Shown: positions 19,049 through 26,997 of the stretch, piece by piece | Numbering within the stretch: position 1 is the stretch's first letter | How the letters are laid out: every line of letters starts with the position of its first letter | Source: Marinifilum flexuosum | Lineage (GTDB): Bacteria > Bacteroidota > Bacteroidia > Bacteroidales > Marinifilaceae | DNA: 64,000 nucleotides | NCBI RefSeq assembly: GCF_003610555.1 | Contig: NZ_RAPQ01000008.1 | Location: 674,490-738,489 of the forward strand | Direction: 5' to 3' | Notes under the pieces: model-generated | The model's input: only the letters and a program-made list of their open reading frames with translations | Told to the model about the DNA's origin: nothing | Databases searched by the model: none | Translations under genes and position numbers: made by a program

Positions 19049-19555
19049 TTACAATTGATCTTTTTTCTTTTTCAATCGATCGGTTACCTCGTAAACTGCC
19101 GGGCAGTAATGTGTGTTTTTCAAAGTTAAATTTAGGATCTGATAAAAGCGTTTTCTATCGGTATGTGGATATTCACGACAAGCTCTTGGGCGACTCTCGT
19201 ATACCATGCAATAATTATCGGGCATAAGGAATGGGCAAGGCGTTTCACGAAATACATAGTCGTTGTCATTGTCCATTTCCAGATATTGATCAATTACTTC
19301 TGATGGTTTCATTCGCAAATGTTTGGCCAAACGTTCAATGTCTTTGTCGATAATGATTGGGCTAATGCTTTTGCAACAATTTGCACATTCAAGACAATCC
19401 AATTCTTCAAAAACTTCATCGTGAAGATCATGTACAATGGTATCCAATTGTTTTGGTTTCTTCTTTTTTAGTTTGGCAAAAAACTCTTTGGTATCGCTCT
19501 CGGTGTTCTTGGCTTTTACCTTCAACTGCTCTAAATCGATCTTTATTTTGCTCAT
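19049..19555 (-). CDS. YkgJ-type cysteine-cluster protein
   Basis: A 168-residue soluble protein with the CxxCxxCC cluster (LDCLECANCCKSI), a later CPFLMPDNYCMVYESRPRACREYP stretch read in parts, and a final Cys near YCPAV: the UPF0153/CxxCxxCC family. The cysteines probably bind a metal or an Fe-S cluster. Both ends are lysine-rich, KLKKKKPKQL at the front and LKKKKDQL at the end. No enzymatic role is established for the family. It starts 4 bases before the stop codon end of the upstream EamA exporter, so the two are co-transcribed. Confidence 0.82.
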   Translation of the reverse strand: MSKIKIDLEQLKVKAKNTESDTKEFFAKLKKKKPKQLDTIVHDLHDEVFEELDCLECANCCKSISPIIIDKDIERLAKHLRMKPSEVIDQYLEMDNDNDYVFRETPCPFLMPDNYCMVYESRPRACREYPHTDRKRFYQILNLTLKNTHYCPAVYEVTDRLKKKKDQL

Positions 19556-19559
19556 GAAA

Positions 19560-20459
19560 TTACTTCTTAACTTTTGAGAATTTTAGTTTGGCCTGCGATA
19601 AGAACAAGCCTGATATTACAATTGAAATCCCAAGCATTTTTTGAAATGTAAGTGTTTCGTTCAGTACAAAAAATGCAAAGATTGCAGTAAACACTGGAAT
19701 GACATTGATAAAAATATTGGATTTGTTAATGCCTAAATGTTTTAATCCATAGGTAAAAAATATAAATGCCAATGATGAAGCAAACACAGCCAATTCAATC
19801 AAAGCAATCCAAACTTCGCTTGTTGGTTTTGCATTTAAGAAATGATTCAATTCAAAGCTTAGGAACAAGGGTAAAAAGAAAGCGATGCCTATTAAGTTTT
19901 GATAGGAAATCAGCGTAAGCGGATTGTATTTTGAAGCCAAGCCTTTTAATACAATTGAATAACCTACAGCAGCGCCTACAGCCACAAACATTAATGCAAT
20001 TCCCAGAGGGGAAGCTACCAAATCGAATTGTTTATTGAAAATGATAACACCTACACCCACTACCGAAAACAAAATTCCCAACACAATTTTAGGACTTACC
20101 TTTTCTTTGTGAAAGAAATAAGCTGCAATTGGCGAAAACAATGGAATGGTTGAAATGATTACCGCTCCCAAAGTTGATGATACTAACTTTAACCCGAGAC
20201 TTTCGCCTAAAAAATAAAGAAATGGCTCAAAAAATGCCAATAATATCAAGTGCATTCTGTCTTCTTTACGAATGCCTTGAATTCGTTTCAGGCTTTTACC
20301 AATAAGAAATAAAAGTGCAGATGAAATAATTAGGCGTAACAAAACTGTTGTCATTGGATTGTAAACCAAGTAAACAATTTTTACCCATACAAAAGAGAAA
20401 CTCCAAAAAAGCATTGCCAATACAATACTGGCATATACCATAAGAGATTGTTTGTTCAT
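19560..20459 (-). CDS. EamA/DMT-family inner-membrane exporter
   Basis: A drug/metabolite transporter with about ten transmembrane helices in two EamA repeats (first near residues 8-140, second near 150-290). Recognisable are MLFWSFSFVWVKI at the start and the ALKxLG-like YGLKHLGINKSNIFINVIPVF in the second repeat. Such proteins export metabolites or amino acids by proton antiport; the substrate is not predictable. The start at 20459 gives the usual short N-terminus (MNKQSLMVYAS); an ATG at 20489 adds ten residues. A TAAATTTG box on the reverse strand (20543-20550) is a likely promoter. Its downstream partner is the YkgJ-like gene. Confidence 0.88.
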   Translation of the reverse strand: MNKQSLMVYASIVLAMLFWSFSFVWVKIVYLVYNPMTTVLLRLIISSALLFLIGKSLKRIQGIRKEDRMHLILLAFFEPFLYFLGESLGLKLVSSTLGAVIISTIPLFSPIAAYFFHKEKVSPKIVLGILFSVVGVGVIIFNKQFDLVASPLGIALMFVAVGAAVGYSIVLKGLASKYNPLTLISYQNLIGIAFFLPLFLSFELNHFLNAKPTSEVWIALIELAVFASSLAFIFFTYGLKHLGINKSNIFINVIPVFTAIFAFFVLNETLTFQKMLGISIVISGLFLSQAKLKFSKVKK

Positions 20460-20780
20460 TTTCAGAAAGCTTTGAATAAGTGTTTTCAATTCTGTAAAAT
20501 CTAATTAAAAATCCCAAACTATGAACGATTTCTTCATTATCGCAAATTTAAATCCTCACAACCAATAGGTTGCTCTGGGTTAAAATTTTCTTTGGCCTTG
20601 AACTCGTCACATATTTTGGCTTATTCAAAGCTTTCTTTCAGTTAGCTTCAGAAATTTGAGGCGAAATTACATATAATTATTGAGGAATAATAAAGCGCTA
20701 GGTTGGTAGATTTTATGGGGGGTTTAGAAATTAACATTATTGAAAAAGAGAATGAAATTATTGAAAAACGATAAAAAAGA

Positions 20781-20811
20781 ATTGAAAAACAAAAATAATT
20801 ATTTAGGTTTG
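20781..20811 (+). promoter_or_regulatory. Promoter of the DUF2975-HTH pair
   Basis: ATTG at 20781-20784, a 19-base spacer and TAGGTTTG at 20804-20811 fit TTTG-N19-TAnnTTTG, 31 bases before the DUF2975 start. The rest of the gap from 20490 is AT-rich, with nothing else recognisable except the exporter's promoter box. Confidence 0.65.
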
Positions 20812-20842
20812 TGTCCATGTTAATCATTTTAAATATCAATTT

Positions 20843-21475
20843 ATGAAAAAAGGAATAATAAATAGTTTGAGCTGGGTATTTAAAACTATGTACTCTTTAA
20901 GTGTTGTGGCTTTTGCTGGAATAATTATAGGAACAATTATTAGTCCGCTTATAAATCACTCTACAGGTTCGGATATTTTAAACTATAGTTTAAGCACCCA
21001 TATCAAATTACCAGTTTCTTATGAAATATGGAATGATGGAGAGTTTAGTAATAATGCTAGTTTAAATGTCAATGAAATAAGTTTAAGTGTTAATTCGATT
21101 TGGTATAGAGTGTTAGATATTATAAGTTCATTGATTACTTATGGCTGTGTAGCTTGGGTATTTAAATTATTGAGTGAAATATTTAAATCTTTATCACAAA
21201 GTATTAAAGAAGTGCAATTTTTCGATCTTGAAAATTATACTAAAATAAAGAGAATTGGTTTTATTTCTTTGGGGTTTCATGTTTACGGTTTTGTTGAATC
21301 AATATGTATTGCATGGTTATTTATTGATGAATTATCCATAGGAGGTAAAGCGGTTTCATATGGTCCTGATTTATCAGATTTATCGCACCTATTTCCAATT
21401 TTAATTATTTTCGTAATCGCAGAAGTCTACAAAGCTGGAATAAAGCTAAAAGAAGAAAGTGAATTAACCATTTAA
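20843..21475 (+). CDS. DUF2975 membrane protein
   Basis: A 210-residue integral membrane protein with four predicted helices (about residues 15-38, 80-105, 140-160 and 175-195). The arrangement, including LLSEIFKSLSQSIKEVQFFDLENYTKIKRIGFI between helices 2 and 3, matches DUF2975. The extracytoplasmic loop after the first helix is long and polar. It is followed 10 bases later by a small Cro/C1-type regulator. DUF2975 genes are often paired with such regulators, suggesting a two-gene sensory or toxin-immunity-like unit, but the function is not known. Confidence 0.8.
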   Translation: MKKGIINSLSWVFKTMYSLSVVAFAGIIIGTIISPLINHSTGSDILNYSLSTHIKLPVSYEIWNDGEFSNNASLNVNEISLSVNSIWYRVLDIISSLITYGCVAWVFKLLSEIFKSLSQSIKEVQFFDLENYTKIKRIGFISLGFHVYGFVESICIAWLFIDELSIGGKAVSYGPDLSDLSHLFPILIIFVIAEVYKAGIKLKEESELTI

Positions 21476-21485
21476 AAGAATAGAT

Positions 21486-21689
21486 ATGCCAATAATAACA
21501 AACTTGGATGTAATGCTTGCCAAACGCAAAATGAGTTCGAAGGAGCTTGCAGAGCGTATAGGTATTACTGTGGCTAATCTATCGATTCTTAAGAGTGGGA
21601 AGGCTAAGGCCATTCGTTTTTCTACGCTTGAGGCAATTTGTCGAGAATTGGAATGTAAGCCTGGGGATATTTTGGATTTTACTGAATAG
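21486..21689 (+). CDS. Small Cro/C1-type helix-turn-helix regulator (YozG-like)
   Basis: A 67-residue DNA-binding protein consisting only of an HTH_26-type domain: DVMLAKRKMSSKELAERIGITVANLSILKSGK gives helices 1-3 with the turn at ERIGIT, then FSTLEAICRELECKPGDILDF. It is almost certainly in one transcript with the DUF2975 gene 10 bases upstream and may autoregulate that promoter. Its stop abuts the stop of the convergent DUF1801 gene. Confidence 0.88.
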   Translation: MPIITNLDVMLAKRKMSSKELAERIGITVANLSILKSGKAKAIRFSTLEAICRELECKPGDILDFTE

Positions 21690-22070
21690 TTACTTCTTGT
21701 CTCTACCGAACCATTTTTTAGTATACGGTATAGTATCATCAATTAAAAGGGCTTCCTGAATGAGAAGCATTACATCTTGATTGATATCGTTGAGCCTGGA
21801 AAGGCAGATACTCCCAACCATTTTTCGATCTCTGAAGTCGAGCAGTTTGTTTTCGTCGGCAAACTCAAGAGCTCTGGTAAAAGATAGGTCTACTGTTCCA
21901 TCCTTATTGGGAAGTAAGTAACAAATCCAGGCTTTTCGGTAATAAAACGGAACTTTGTATCGGTACTTGGCAACAACATGAGGAAAAGACAACATCAGGT
22001 TATGAAGCTGCAAGAGAATTTCTCGTTGCTCTCCTTCAAAATTGTATATGTATTCTTCAACTTTGTCCAT
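21690..22070 (-). CDS. DUF1801 (YdhG-like) domain protein
   Basis: A 126-residue single-domain protein of the DUF1801/YdhG superfamily. Family features are the early LLQLHNLMLSFPHVVAKYRYKVPFYYRK, read as a helix followed by the substrate-pocket strand, and FTRALEFADENKLLDF. The fold resembles iron-chaperone/frataxin-like proteins, but no activity is proven. It converges on the HTH gene with no space between stops and lies 15 bases downstream of the STAS-like gene, with which it is probably co-transcribed. Confidence 0.75.
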   Translation of the reverse strand: MDKVEEYIYNFEGEQREILLQLHNLMLSFPHVVAKYRYKVPFYYRKAWICYLLPNKDGTVDLSFTRALEFADENKLLDFRDRKMVGSICLSRLNDINQDVMLLIQEALLIDDTIPYTKKWFGRDKK

Positions 22071-22085
22071 TGATATTGCTAAAGA

Positions 22086-22463
22086 TTAAGAGTTAATATT
22101 TTGAAGCCAATTCAATGCCGCTTCTTCGGTTGAGAAGGCACCTACTTTGTATTTTTTATTTTCAGAAAGCATTTGAAAGAAAATGATAAGTGCTGTTTCG
22201 TTCGGATTGTTTACGATAAGTGCATCTGTAATGCTGTCGTATTTCTCCAGTGATTGATTATTGGCTTCAACAATTTTAGGAATATCATTGGGGCCAAAAG
22301 TCATTTCAGAATCAATACAGTTAGTCAGGATCTTTAGTGCTCTTGGGTAATTCGGATTACACTTGGTTTCGTTTATGTATTCAACAATTTCATTTAAACT
22401 TACTTTTTCAGAATATGTTGTTTCCAGAATTTGAGTCTGCTGATTAAAAAATGTTTTTATCAT
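22086..22463 (-). CDS. Uncharacterised small protein, SpoIIAA/STAS-like
   Basis: A 125-residue cytoplasmic protein of alternating strands and helices. The ending KVGAFSTEEAALNWLQNI is typical of SpoIIAA-like/STAS proteins of Bacteroidota, where a strand is followed by a helix with an ALxWL pattern. The early LETTYSEKVSLNEIVEYINE also fits. Functions in this group are unknown; membrane or lipid association is possible. On the minus strand its 5' side faces the 21-nt array (22558-23040), so that array may lie in its leader or promoter region. Confidence 0.6.
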   Translation of the reverse strand: MIKTFFNQQTQILETTYSEKVSLNEIVEYINETKCNPNYPRALKILTNCIDSEMTFGPNDIPKIVEANNQSLEKYDSITDALIVNNPNETALIIFFQMLSENKKYKVGAFSTEEAALNWLQNINS

Positions 22464-22557
22464 AGCGATAATGTAGTGGTTTTATTCAGAGATTAAAGGG
22501 CTTATATATAAAACTAGCTTCGATCTTTTCTATCTTAATTAATAAGTTTTGTAAGAT

Positions 22558-23040
22558 ATCATCTATTGATAAAAATAACAAGTCCATTTCTTAGAATAGA
22601 AAGTGTATTGATTTCATCTCAAAGTCTATTTCTTGGAGGTGAAAGTGTAATGAATGGATCTGAAAGGGCACTGATTGGAACATGAAGCCTATTGCAATAA
22701 TTTGAGAGTGCGTTGATATCTTCTCAAAGTCCATTTCTCGAAGTCGAAAGTCTAATAATTAAACCTGGAATGTTATTTCTTGAAGTTAAAGATCTATATC
22801 TTGAAGGTAGAAGTCTATAGATTAGAACTTGAAGTCAATTTCTTATGACCGAAAGTCAACCGATTGAGCAGTGAACTCCATTTCTTAAAGTTGGGAGTCT
22901 ATTTCTAGGTATAGGAAGCCTACTTCTCGAAACTGATAATCTGTTTCATGTGAATGCCTGCCTATTTCTTTAAGCTGATAATCTGTTTCTTGTGAATGCC
23001 TGTTTATTTCTTTAAGCTTGCTCTTTATTGCTGGTATATT
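22558..23040. repeat. Degenerate tandem array, 23 units of exactly 21 nt
   Basis: Consecutive 21-nt units from 22558 share a core approximating AGTCTATTTCTTGAA on the plus strand. Column 8 is A in 20 of 23 units, column 9 is T in 18 and column 10 is T in 20, while the rest drift widely. The column-8 base falls at 22565, 22586, 22607 and so on to 23027, always 21 apart, with no insertion or deletion. Every forward frame and the in-register reverse frame carry stops. The array fills most of the 747-base gene-free gap between the STAS-like gene and the SafE-like gene. The units are far too diverged for a recent satellite or a CRISPR array. Confidence 0.85.
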
Positions 23041-23064
23041 TCGGGATAGTGTCTCAGATTTTGT

Positions 23065-23157
23065 GTAAACCTAATTTAAAAGTAATGTGCACACATCTGT
23101 CAGGGAAAGCCAAATGAGAGTCATTTAATATGGTTCCCTAACATTGCATTGGTTTAC
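23065..23157. repeat. Imperfect inverted repeat, possible structured RNA or MITE relic
   Basis: Nested arms: GTAAACC (23065-23071) with GGTTTAC (23151-23157); TGTCAGGGAA (23098-23107) with TTCCCTAACA (23134-23143), one mismatch; and AAATGA (23112-23117) with TCATTT (23121-23126) around a GAG loop. A palindrome TGTGCACA lies at 23086-23093. The element sits just after the 21-nt array and 54 bases from the SafE-like stop codon. Confidence 0.5.
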
Positions 23158-23210
23158 CCCAGGCACCAGAATTCTTTATGCATGCGAATTACATTGAGGC
23201 ACTAACTTGA

Positions 23211-23936
23211 TTAATGACAACAAGAAGGCTTTTCTTGTTGAGCTTCTTCAACAGGTACTGTCATTGCTTTTTCCGGTGGACTTAAATATGGAATTCCAAG
23301 GCTTAATCCACGAAGAATGAATAGCACGCCAATAAAAACAATTGCATACGGAATCAGTTTGGTTATTTTTTTTCGCAGTTCCAGTGTAATCATGTTTCCG
23401 ATAAGAGAAATGGCCAAGAGCATTGGTAAAGTTCCCAATCCGAATATAAACATGAACAAACTACCGCTGGCCGATGATCCTGTTGCGATAGCTCCTGCAA
23501 TGGCAAAGTATACCAATCCACAAGGCAATAAGCCATTTAATAATCCAATCATTAACAATGAGCTATAACTTCGCTGAGCAAATAGTTTTCCCAATGACAT
23601 TTTTAATTTGCCTACGAATGAGAATACCCCTTTATCGGCATTGAATCGATTTTTATAGATGGATGGTGTTATTACGGAAAGAATCATGATGGCTCCCATA
23701 ATAATGGATACCCATTGTTGAAATCCGCTCATTACCAATCCACGCCCCAGAAGCCCGAATACTGCTCCCATTACCGCATAGGTAATTGCTCTACCCAAAT
23801 TGTATAAAACGCCACCAAAGATTCTGGCTAACCACGAATCTGTTTTTAGCGGAATTGCTAGTGCTATAGGACCACACATTCCAACGCAGTGGAAGCTCCC
23901 TAAAAGTCCTAGAGTTAATGCTGATATATATACCAT
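23211..23936 (-). CDS. SafE/TauE-like (DsbD_2) membrane protein of the cbb3 cluster
   Basis: A 241-residue membrane protein with six or seven helices. The opening LGLLGSFHCVGMCGPIALAIPL is diagnostic of the sulfite exporter TauE/SafE-like, cytochrome-biogenesis-type family. A second conserved GLLNGLLPCGLVYFAIAGA repeats the Cys-containing helix, and the tail ends PSCCH. In this setting the protein probably carries copper or reductant for oxidase assembly, which is inferred from position behind ccoH. The start at 23936 is chosen because the family begins directly with the first helix. The GxxExxY element separates it from ccoH. Confidence 0.85.
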   Translation of the reverse strand: MVYISALTLGLLGSFHCVGMCGPIALAIPLKTDSWLARIFGGVLYNLGRAITYAVMGAVFGLLGRGLVMSGFQQWVSIIMGAIMILSVITPSIYKNRFNADKGVFSFVGKLKMSLGKLFAQRSYSSLLMIGLLNGLLPCGLVYFAIAGAIATGSSASGSLFMFIFGLGTLPMLLAISLIGNMITLELRKKITKLIPYAIVFIGVLFILRGLSLGIPYLSPPEKAMTVPVEEAQQEKPSCCH

Positions 23937-23951
23937 GTGTTTGTTTTGTTT

Positions 23952-24457
23952 AACCACAAAGTGCACTAAGTTCATTCACAAAGAACACTAAGTTTTAAAA
24001 TATTACTCTTCTGATACCAAGTTTTAGCGATTTAACATTGAAGTTAACCAACAAACCCAATTTACATTTAGAAAGTTTCAGGTATGTTAATATCTGTGCC
24101 AAATGAACATCATTCAAAGTTTCAACAGACTTTATTTCTACAATTACAGAGTTCTCTACGAGAAGGTCGAGTCTATATCCACTTTCAAGTTTCACATCTT
24201 TATAAACCAAAGGAAGTGCTTTTTGCTTCTCAACTTTTAGTCCTTCCTGACAAAGTTCATAGTACAAACACTCTTCATAGGCACTTTCCAAAAGGCCAGG
24301 TCCCAAAGCTGTATGTACTCTAAATGCACAGTCGAGAACTTTCTTATAAATCATTTCTCTGCTTAAGATTGTAGTGCCTGGTACCATACTTTGATGTTAA
24401 AACTCTTAAGAATAAACTTTGTGTTCTTTGTGAAACGCCTTCGTGTTCTTTGTGGTT
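23952..24457. mobile_element. Small element: GxxExxY gene bounded by 45-bp imperfect inverted repeats
   Basis: The left arm (23952-23996) and right arm (24413-24457) are inverted copies matching at 36 of 45 positions, both built from CACAAAG/CTTTGTG blocks, with outer ends AACCACAAAG and CTTTGTGGTT. The arms bracket a single gene and interrupt an otherwise tight respiratory operon. There is no transposase, so it may be mobilised in trans or be a relic. Target-site duplications are not evident. Confidence 0.6.
23995..24387 (-). CDS. GxxExxY family protein
   Basis: A 130-residue protein of the GxxExxY family (PDDEXK_3-like). The name-giving motif is GPGLLESAYEECL, followed by the PD-(D/E)XK-like core: GYRLDLLVENSVIVEIKS holds the D...ExK residues of a nuclease-type fold. 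No enzymatic activity is established for the family. The gene sits between CACAAAG-type inverted repeats inside the cbb3 operon, on the same strand, and its stop overlaps the left repeat. MIYKK at codon 12 is an alternative start. Spread by transfer or transposition is inferred from its scattered occurrence with such repeats. Confidence 0.85.
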   Translation of the reverse strand: MVPGTTILSREMIYKKVLDCAFRVHTALGPGLLESAYEECLYYELCQEGLKVEKQKALPLVYKDVKLESGYRLDLLVENSVIVEIKSVETLNDVHLAQILTYLKLSKCKLGLLVNFNVKSLKLGIRRVIF

Positions 24458-24463
24458 CAGCCC

Positions 24464-24910
24464 TTATTTACTCAAATAAATCGCCTCTTCCTTATAATAA
24501 GGAATATCATTAAAAACCCAATCTAATTTTATGGTGTATCGGCCTTTTAATAGATTACTTGTGTTTAAAATATGAACGCCGCTATCGTTTAAGGCTAATT
24601 TGTATTTCAGGTCCAAATCGTAATCGGCAGGTCGGTACACAATAATGTCGCCTTTTACTCCAGATTTCATATCAGCAGGAAAAGTAATTTCAATATGATC
24701 TCCCACTTGTTCAATACTAACAGGAGTTTCTAGCTGCTGTGCATTTTTAATCTTATTGATTTTATCCTGATGTTTCACCCCTGTAGGATAATAATCCTTC
24801 GATACCAGGTTTATCTTTTGAGTTGTACTAAATCCAACAAAAATCAATACACCAATAACGTATATCGATGCCATGATTCCCAGTTTTGTTCCCCAATTCA
24901 ATTTCTTCAT
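24464..24910 (-). CDS. ccoH: Cytochrome cbb3 oxidase assembly protein FixH/CcoH
   Basis: A 148-residue protein with one N-terminal transmembrane helix (residues 8-28) and a periplasmic beta-sandwich: the FixH family. DYYPTGVKHQDKINK after the helix is the conserved family segment, read here as Lys-Asp-Tyr-Tyr followed by a charged helix. CcoH is thought to stabilise early cbb3 assembly intermediates. It follows ccoG after 30 bases. Sequence conservation is low in this family, so position contributes strongly to the call. Confidence 0.88.
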   Translation of the reverse strand: MKKLNWGTKLGIMASIYVIGVLIFVGFSTTQKINLVSKDYYPTGVKHQDKINKIKNAQQLETPVSIEQVGDHIEITFPADMKSGVKGDIIVYRPADYDLDLKYKLALNDSGVHILNTSNLLKGRYTIKLDWVFNDIPYYKEEAIYLSK

Positions 24911-24940
24911 CTTATAACTCTCTATATATTTATCAGGCCA

Positions 24941-26341
24941 TTAATTTGGCCCAACAAAAGTTAATTCCACCTCTTCAATTAATTTCTGATCTGCATATAC
25001 TCCAATGTTAATTGGTACTTTATCGCCTTTAATTTCCGACTTAGGGAGAATGGCAAAAAATACACCTTCTCTTATTGAGCTTGCATCAGCTTTTAATTCT
25101 TCACCAATTACCTTAATCTCACCTTCGTGATCCATAATTTTAAAGTGAATTGGCATTTCTTCGGTAGTTTTGTTCACCACCTTAAAGTTATACATATTAC
25201 TGATTTTACCATTGTCTTGCTGCTGGAACATTAAGCCAGGCGTACGCAGAATAATTGCTTCCAAATCGCTTCTTGAGGCAAACAATCCTATCACAACACC
25301 GATTAATGCTGTAAGTACTATTGTATAAGCAATTTTACGAACCGGCCAGTTGTTCTTTTTGCCTTCGGCGATATTCTTTTCAGAATCGAAACGAATTAAT
25401 CCCTTAGGTTTACCAACCCATTCCATTACCGAATTACATTCATCAATACAAGCGGTACAGTTGATACATTCCAATTGAGTTCCATCACGAACATCAATAC
25501 CTGTCGGACAAACATCAACACATTGATAACAATCGATACAATCTCCTTTTCCTTCTTCTTCGCGATCTTCACCAGCTTCAAGCGGAGCACGTTCTTCGCC
25601 TCGTTTGTAGTCATAGGCAACCACAATGGTATTTGAATCGAGCAATACACCTTGTAATCTTCCGTATGGGCAAATCATTCCGCATACCTGTTCACGCAAT
25701 TTTGCGAATACAAAGTACATTGCTCCTGAGAAGGCTAATGCCACAGTAAAACCAACTTTATGCTCTGATATTGGATCGTTTATGATTTTCCACAATTCAT
25801 CTATTCCAATAATGTAACTTAGGAATGTATTTGTGATAAGGAAACAGATGGCATAAAAGAGAATTGCCTTTAAACTTTTTTTCCAGAACTTTTCGAAGTT
25901 TAAGGATTGAGCATCTAGTTTTCTTTGTTCCTGGTGTGACCCTTCGATTAGGTATTCGATTTTTCTGAAGATGAACTCCATGAAAACAGTTTGTGGACAA
26001 GTCCACCCACACCAAATTCTACCGTAACTAACGGTGAAAAATACGATGAAAACAAATAGAGTGATCATCGAAAAAAGAAAGATGTGGAAATCCTGTGGCC
26101 AAAATCTTACACCAAACAGAATAAACTTACGCTCCAGAACATTTAATAGAAACAAAGGTTCACCGCCTACTTTTATAAATGGTAAGCCAAACATCAGCGC
26201 AAGCAATGTATAGCTTACTATATTTCTGTAGTTATAAAGTTTACCTTTTGGTTTCTGGGCGTAAACCCATCTTCGCTTTCCACTATCATTCAGTGTTGCC
26301 AACTGATCGCGATAAGTGTTGTAAGGATTTTCAGGAGCCAT
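24941..26341 (-). CDS. ccoG: cbb3 oxidase accessory ferredoxin-type protein CcoG (RdxA/FixG)
   Basis: A 466-residue membrane-bound iron-sulfur protein implicated in Cu(II) reduction during cbb3 assembly. It has about five transmembrane helices, two cysteine motifs in the membrane part (CGWTCPQTVFMEF and CGMICPYGRLQG), two 4Fe-4S motifs (CIDCYQCVDVCP and CINCTACIDECN), and a C-terminal Ig-like periplasmic domain with the last helix near residue 335. All expected cysteines are present. It is 76 bases downstream of ccoP and 30 bases upstream of ccoH. The call is secure. Confidence 0.96.
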   Translation of the reverse strand: MAPENPYNTYRDQLATLNDSGKRRWVYAQKPKGKLYNYRNIVSYTLLALMFGLPFIKVGGEPLFLLNVLERKFILFGVRFWPQDFHIFLFSMITLFVFIVFFTVSYGRIWCGWTCPQTVFMEFIFRKIEYLIEGSHQEQRKLDAQSLNFEKFWKKSLKAILFYAICFLITNTFLSYIIGIDELWKIINDPISEHKVGFTVALAFSGAMYFVFAKLREQVCGMICPYGRLQGVLLDSNTIVVAYDYKRGEERAPLEAGEDREEEGKGDCIDCYQCVDVCPTGIDVRDGTQLECINCTACIDECNSVMEWVGKPKGLIRFDSEKNIAEGKKNNWPVRKIAYTIVLTALIGVVIGLFASRSDLEAIILRTPGLMFQQQDNGKISNMYNFKVVNKTTEEMPIHFKIMDHEGEIKVIGEELKADASSIREGVFFAILPKSEIKGDKVPINIGVYADQKLIEEVELTFVGPN

Positions 26342-26417
26342 TGTTTTGTTTGTTGTTGTAATCTAAAAGCAAAAGAGTCTACCAGTAACATACTGATGAC
26401 TCTTTTGAATTGTTATT

Positions 26418-26981
26418 TTATTCTACTAATTCACCTTGAGCTTCTCGTGCATTAGGAGGATTAGTTCCTACTAAACTCATGGTGTAACTTGAAACTTGTA
26501 ACATTTGAACAGGCGAAAGTTGGTTTTGCCAAGCTAACATTCCTTTTAGTGGTTTACCTACCTTAATAATTTGGTAAACATCCTGCAAAGAACCTCCGTT
26601 TAGCCAGTATTTGTCGGTAAGGTTTGGTCCGATTGCATTTCCTTCTCCAACAGCACCGTGACATGCAATACAGTTCTTGTCGTAGATTTCTTTTCCTTTG
26701 GCAAGATTATCTGCATCCGTCATTAAAACCAATGCATTTTCATCAAACTTAGGTTTAGGTTTGTTTGCTTCTGCCAGGGCCATTTCCTTATTGTATTCTG
26801 CAATTTGTAAATCATCTCCGAACACATGATAGCGGAAAATGTAAACTGCCGAAAACACAATGGTTGCATAGAATAAGTATCGCCACCATTTTGGCATTGG
26901 ATTATTCAATTCTTTGATGCCATCGTAGTCGTGATCGCTAATCAGGTGTTTGTTTTCTTCAATATATTTATCGTTATCCAT
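26418..26981 (-). CDS. ccoP: cbb3 oxidase subunit III CcoP, mono-haem form
   Basis: The membrane-anchored cytochrome c subunit that brings electrons into the cbb3 oxidase. The 187-residue protein has a charged N-terminus, one transmembrane helix (about residues 33-52) and a single cytochrome c domain with CIACH as the haem site and a later methionine (KGMLAW) as candidate axial ligand. Classical proteobacterial CcoP has two haem c sites, so this is the shorter type. It lies 16 bases after the ccoQ stop and before ccoG in the operon. Family confidence is high. Confidence 0.92.
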   Translation of the reverse strand: MDNDKYIEENKHLISDHDYDGIKELNNPMPKWWRYLFYATIVFSAVYIFRYHVFGDDLQIAEYNKEMALAEANKPKPKFDENALVLMTDADNLAKGKEIYDKNCIACHGAVGEGNAIGPNLTDKYWLNGGSLQDVYQIIKVGKPLKGMLAWQNQLSPVQMLQVSSYTMSLVGTNPPNAREAQGELVE

Positions 26982-26997
26982 TGGTATAGATTTAGGG

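Noticed and set aside
22558-23040. CRISPR array
   Set aside because: There are no identical repeats or unique spacers; each 21-nt unit varies throughout, and no cas genes are present in the window.
23065-23157. Integron attC site
   Set aside because: The outer arms are GTAAACC and GGTTTAC, not the RYYYAAC and GTTRRRY cores, and there is no integrase or gene cassette nearby.
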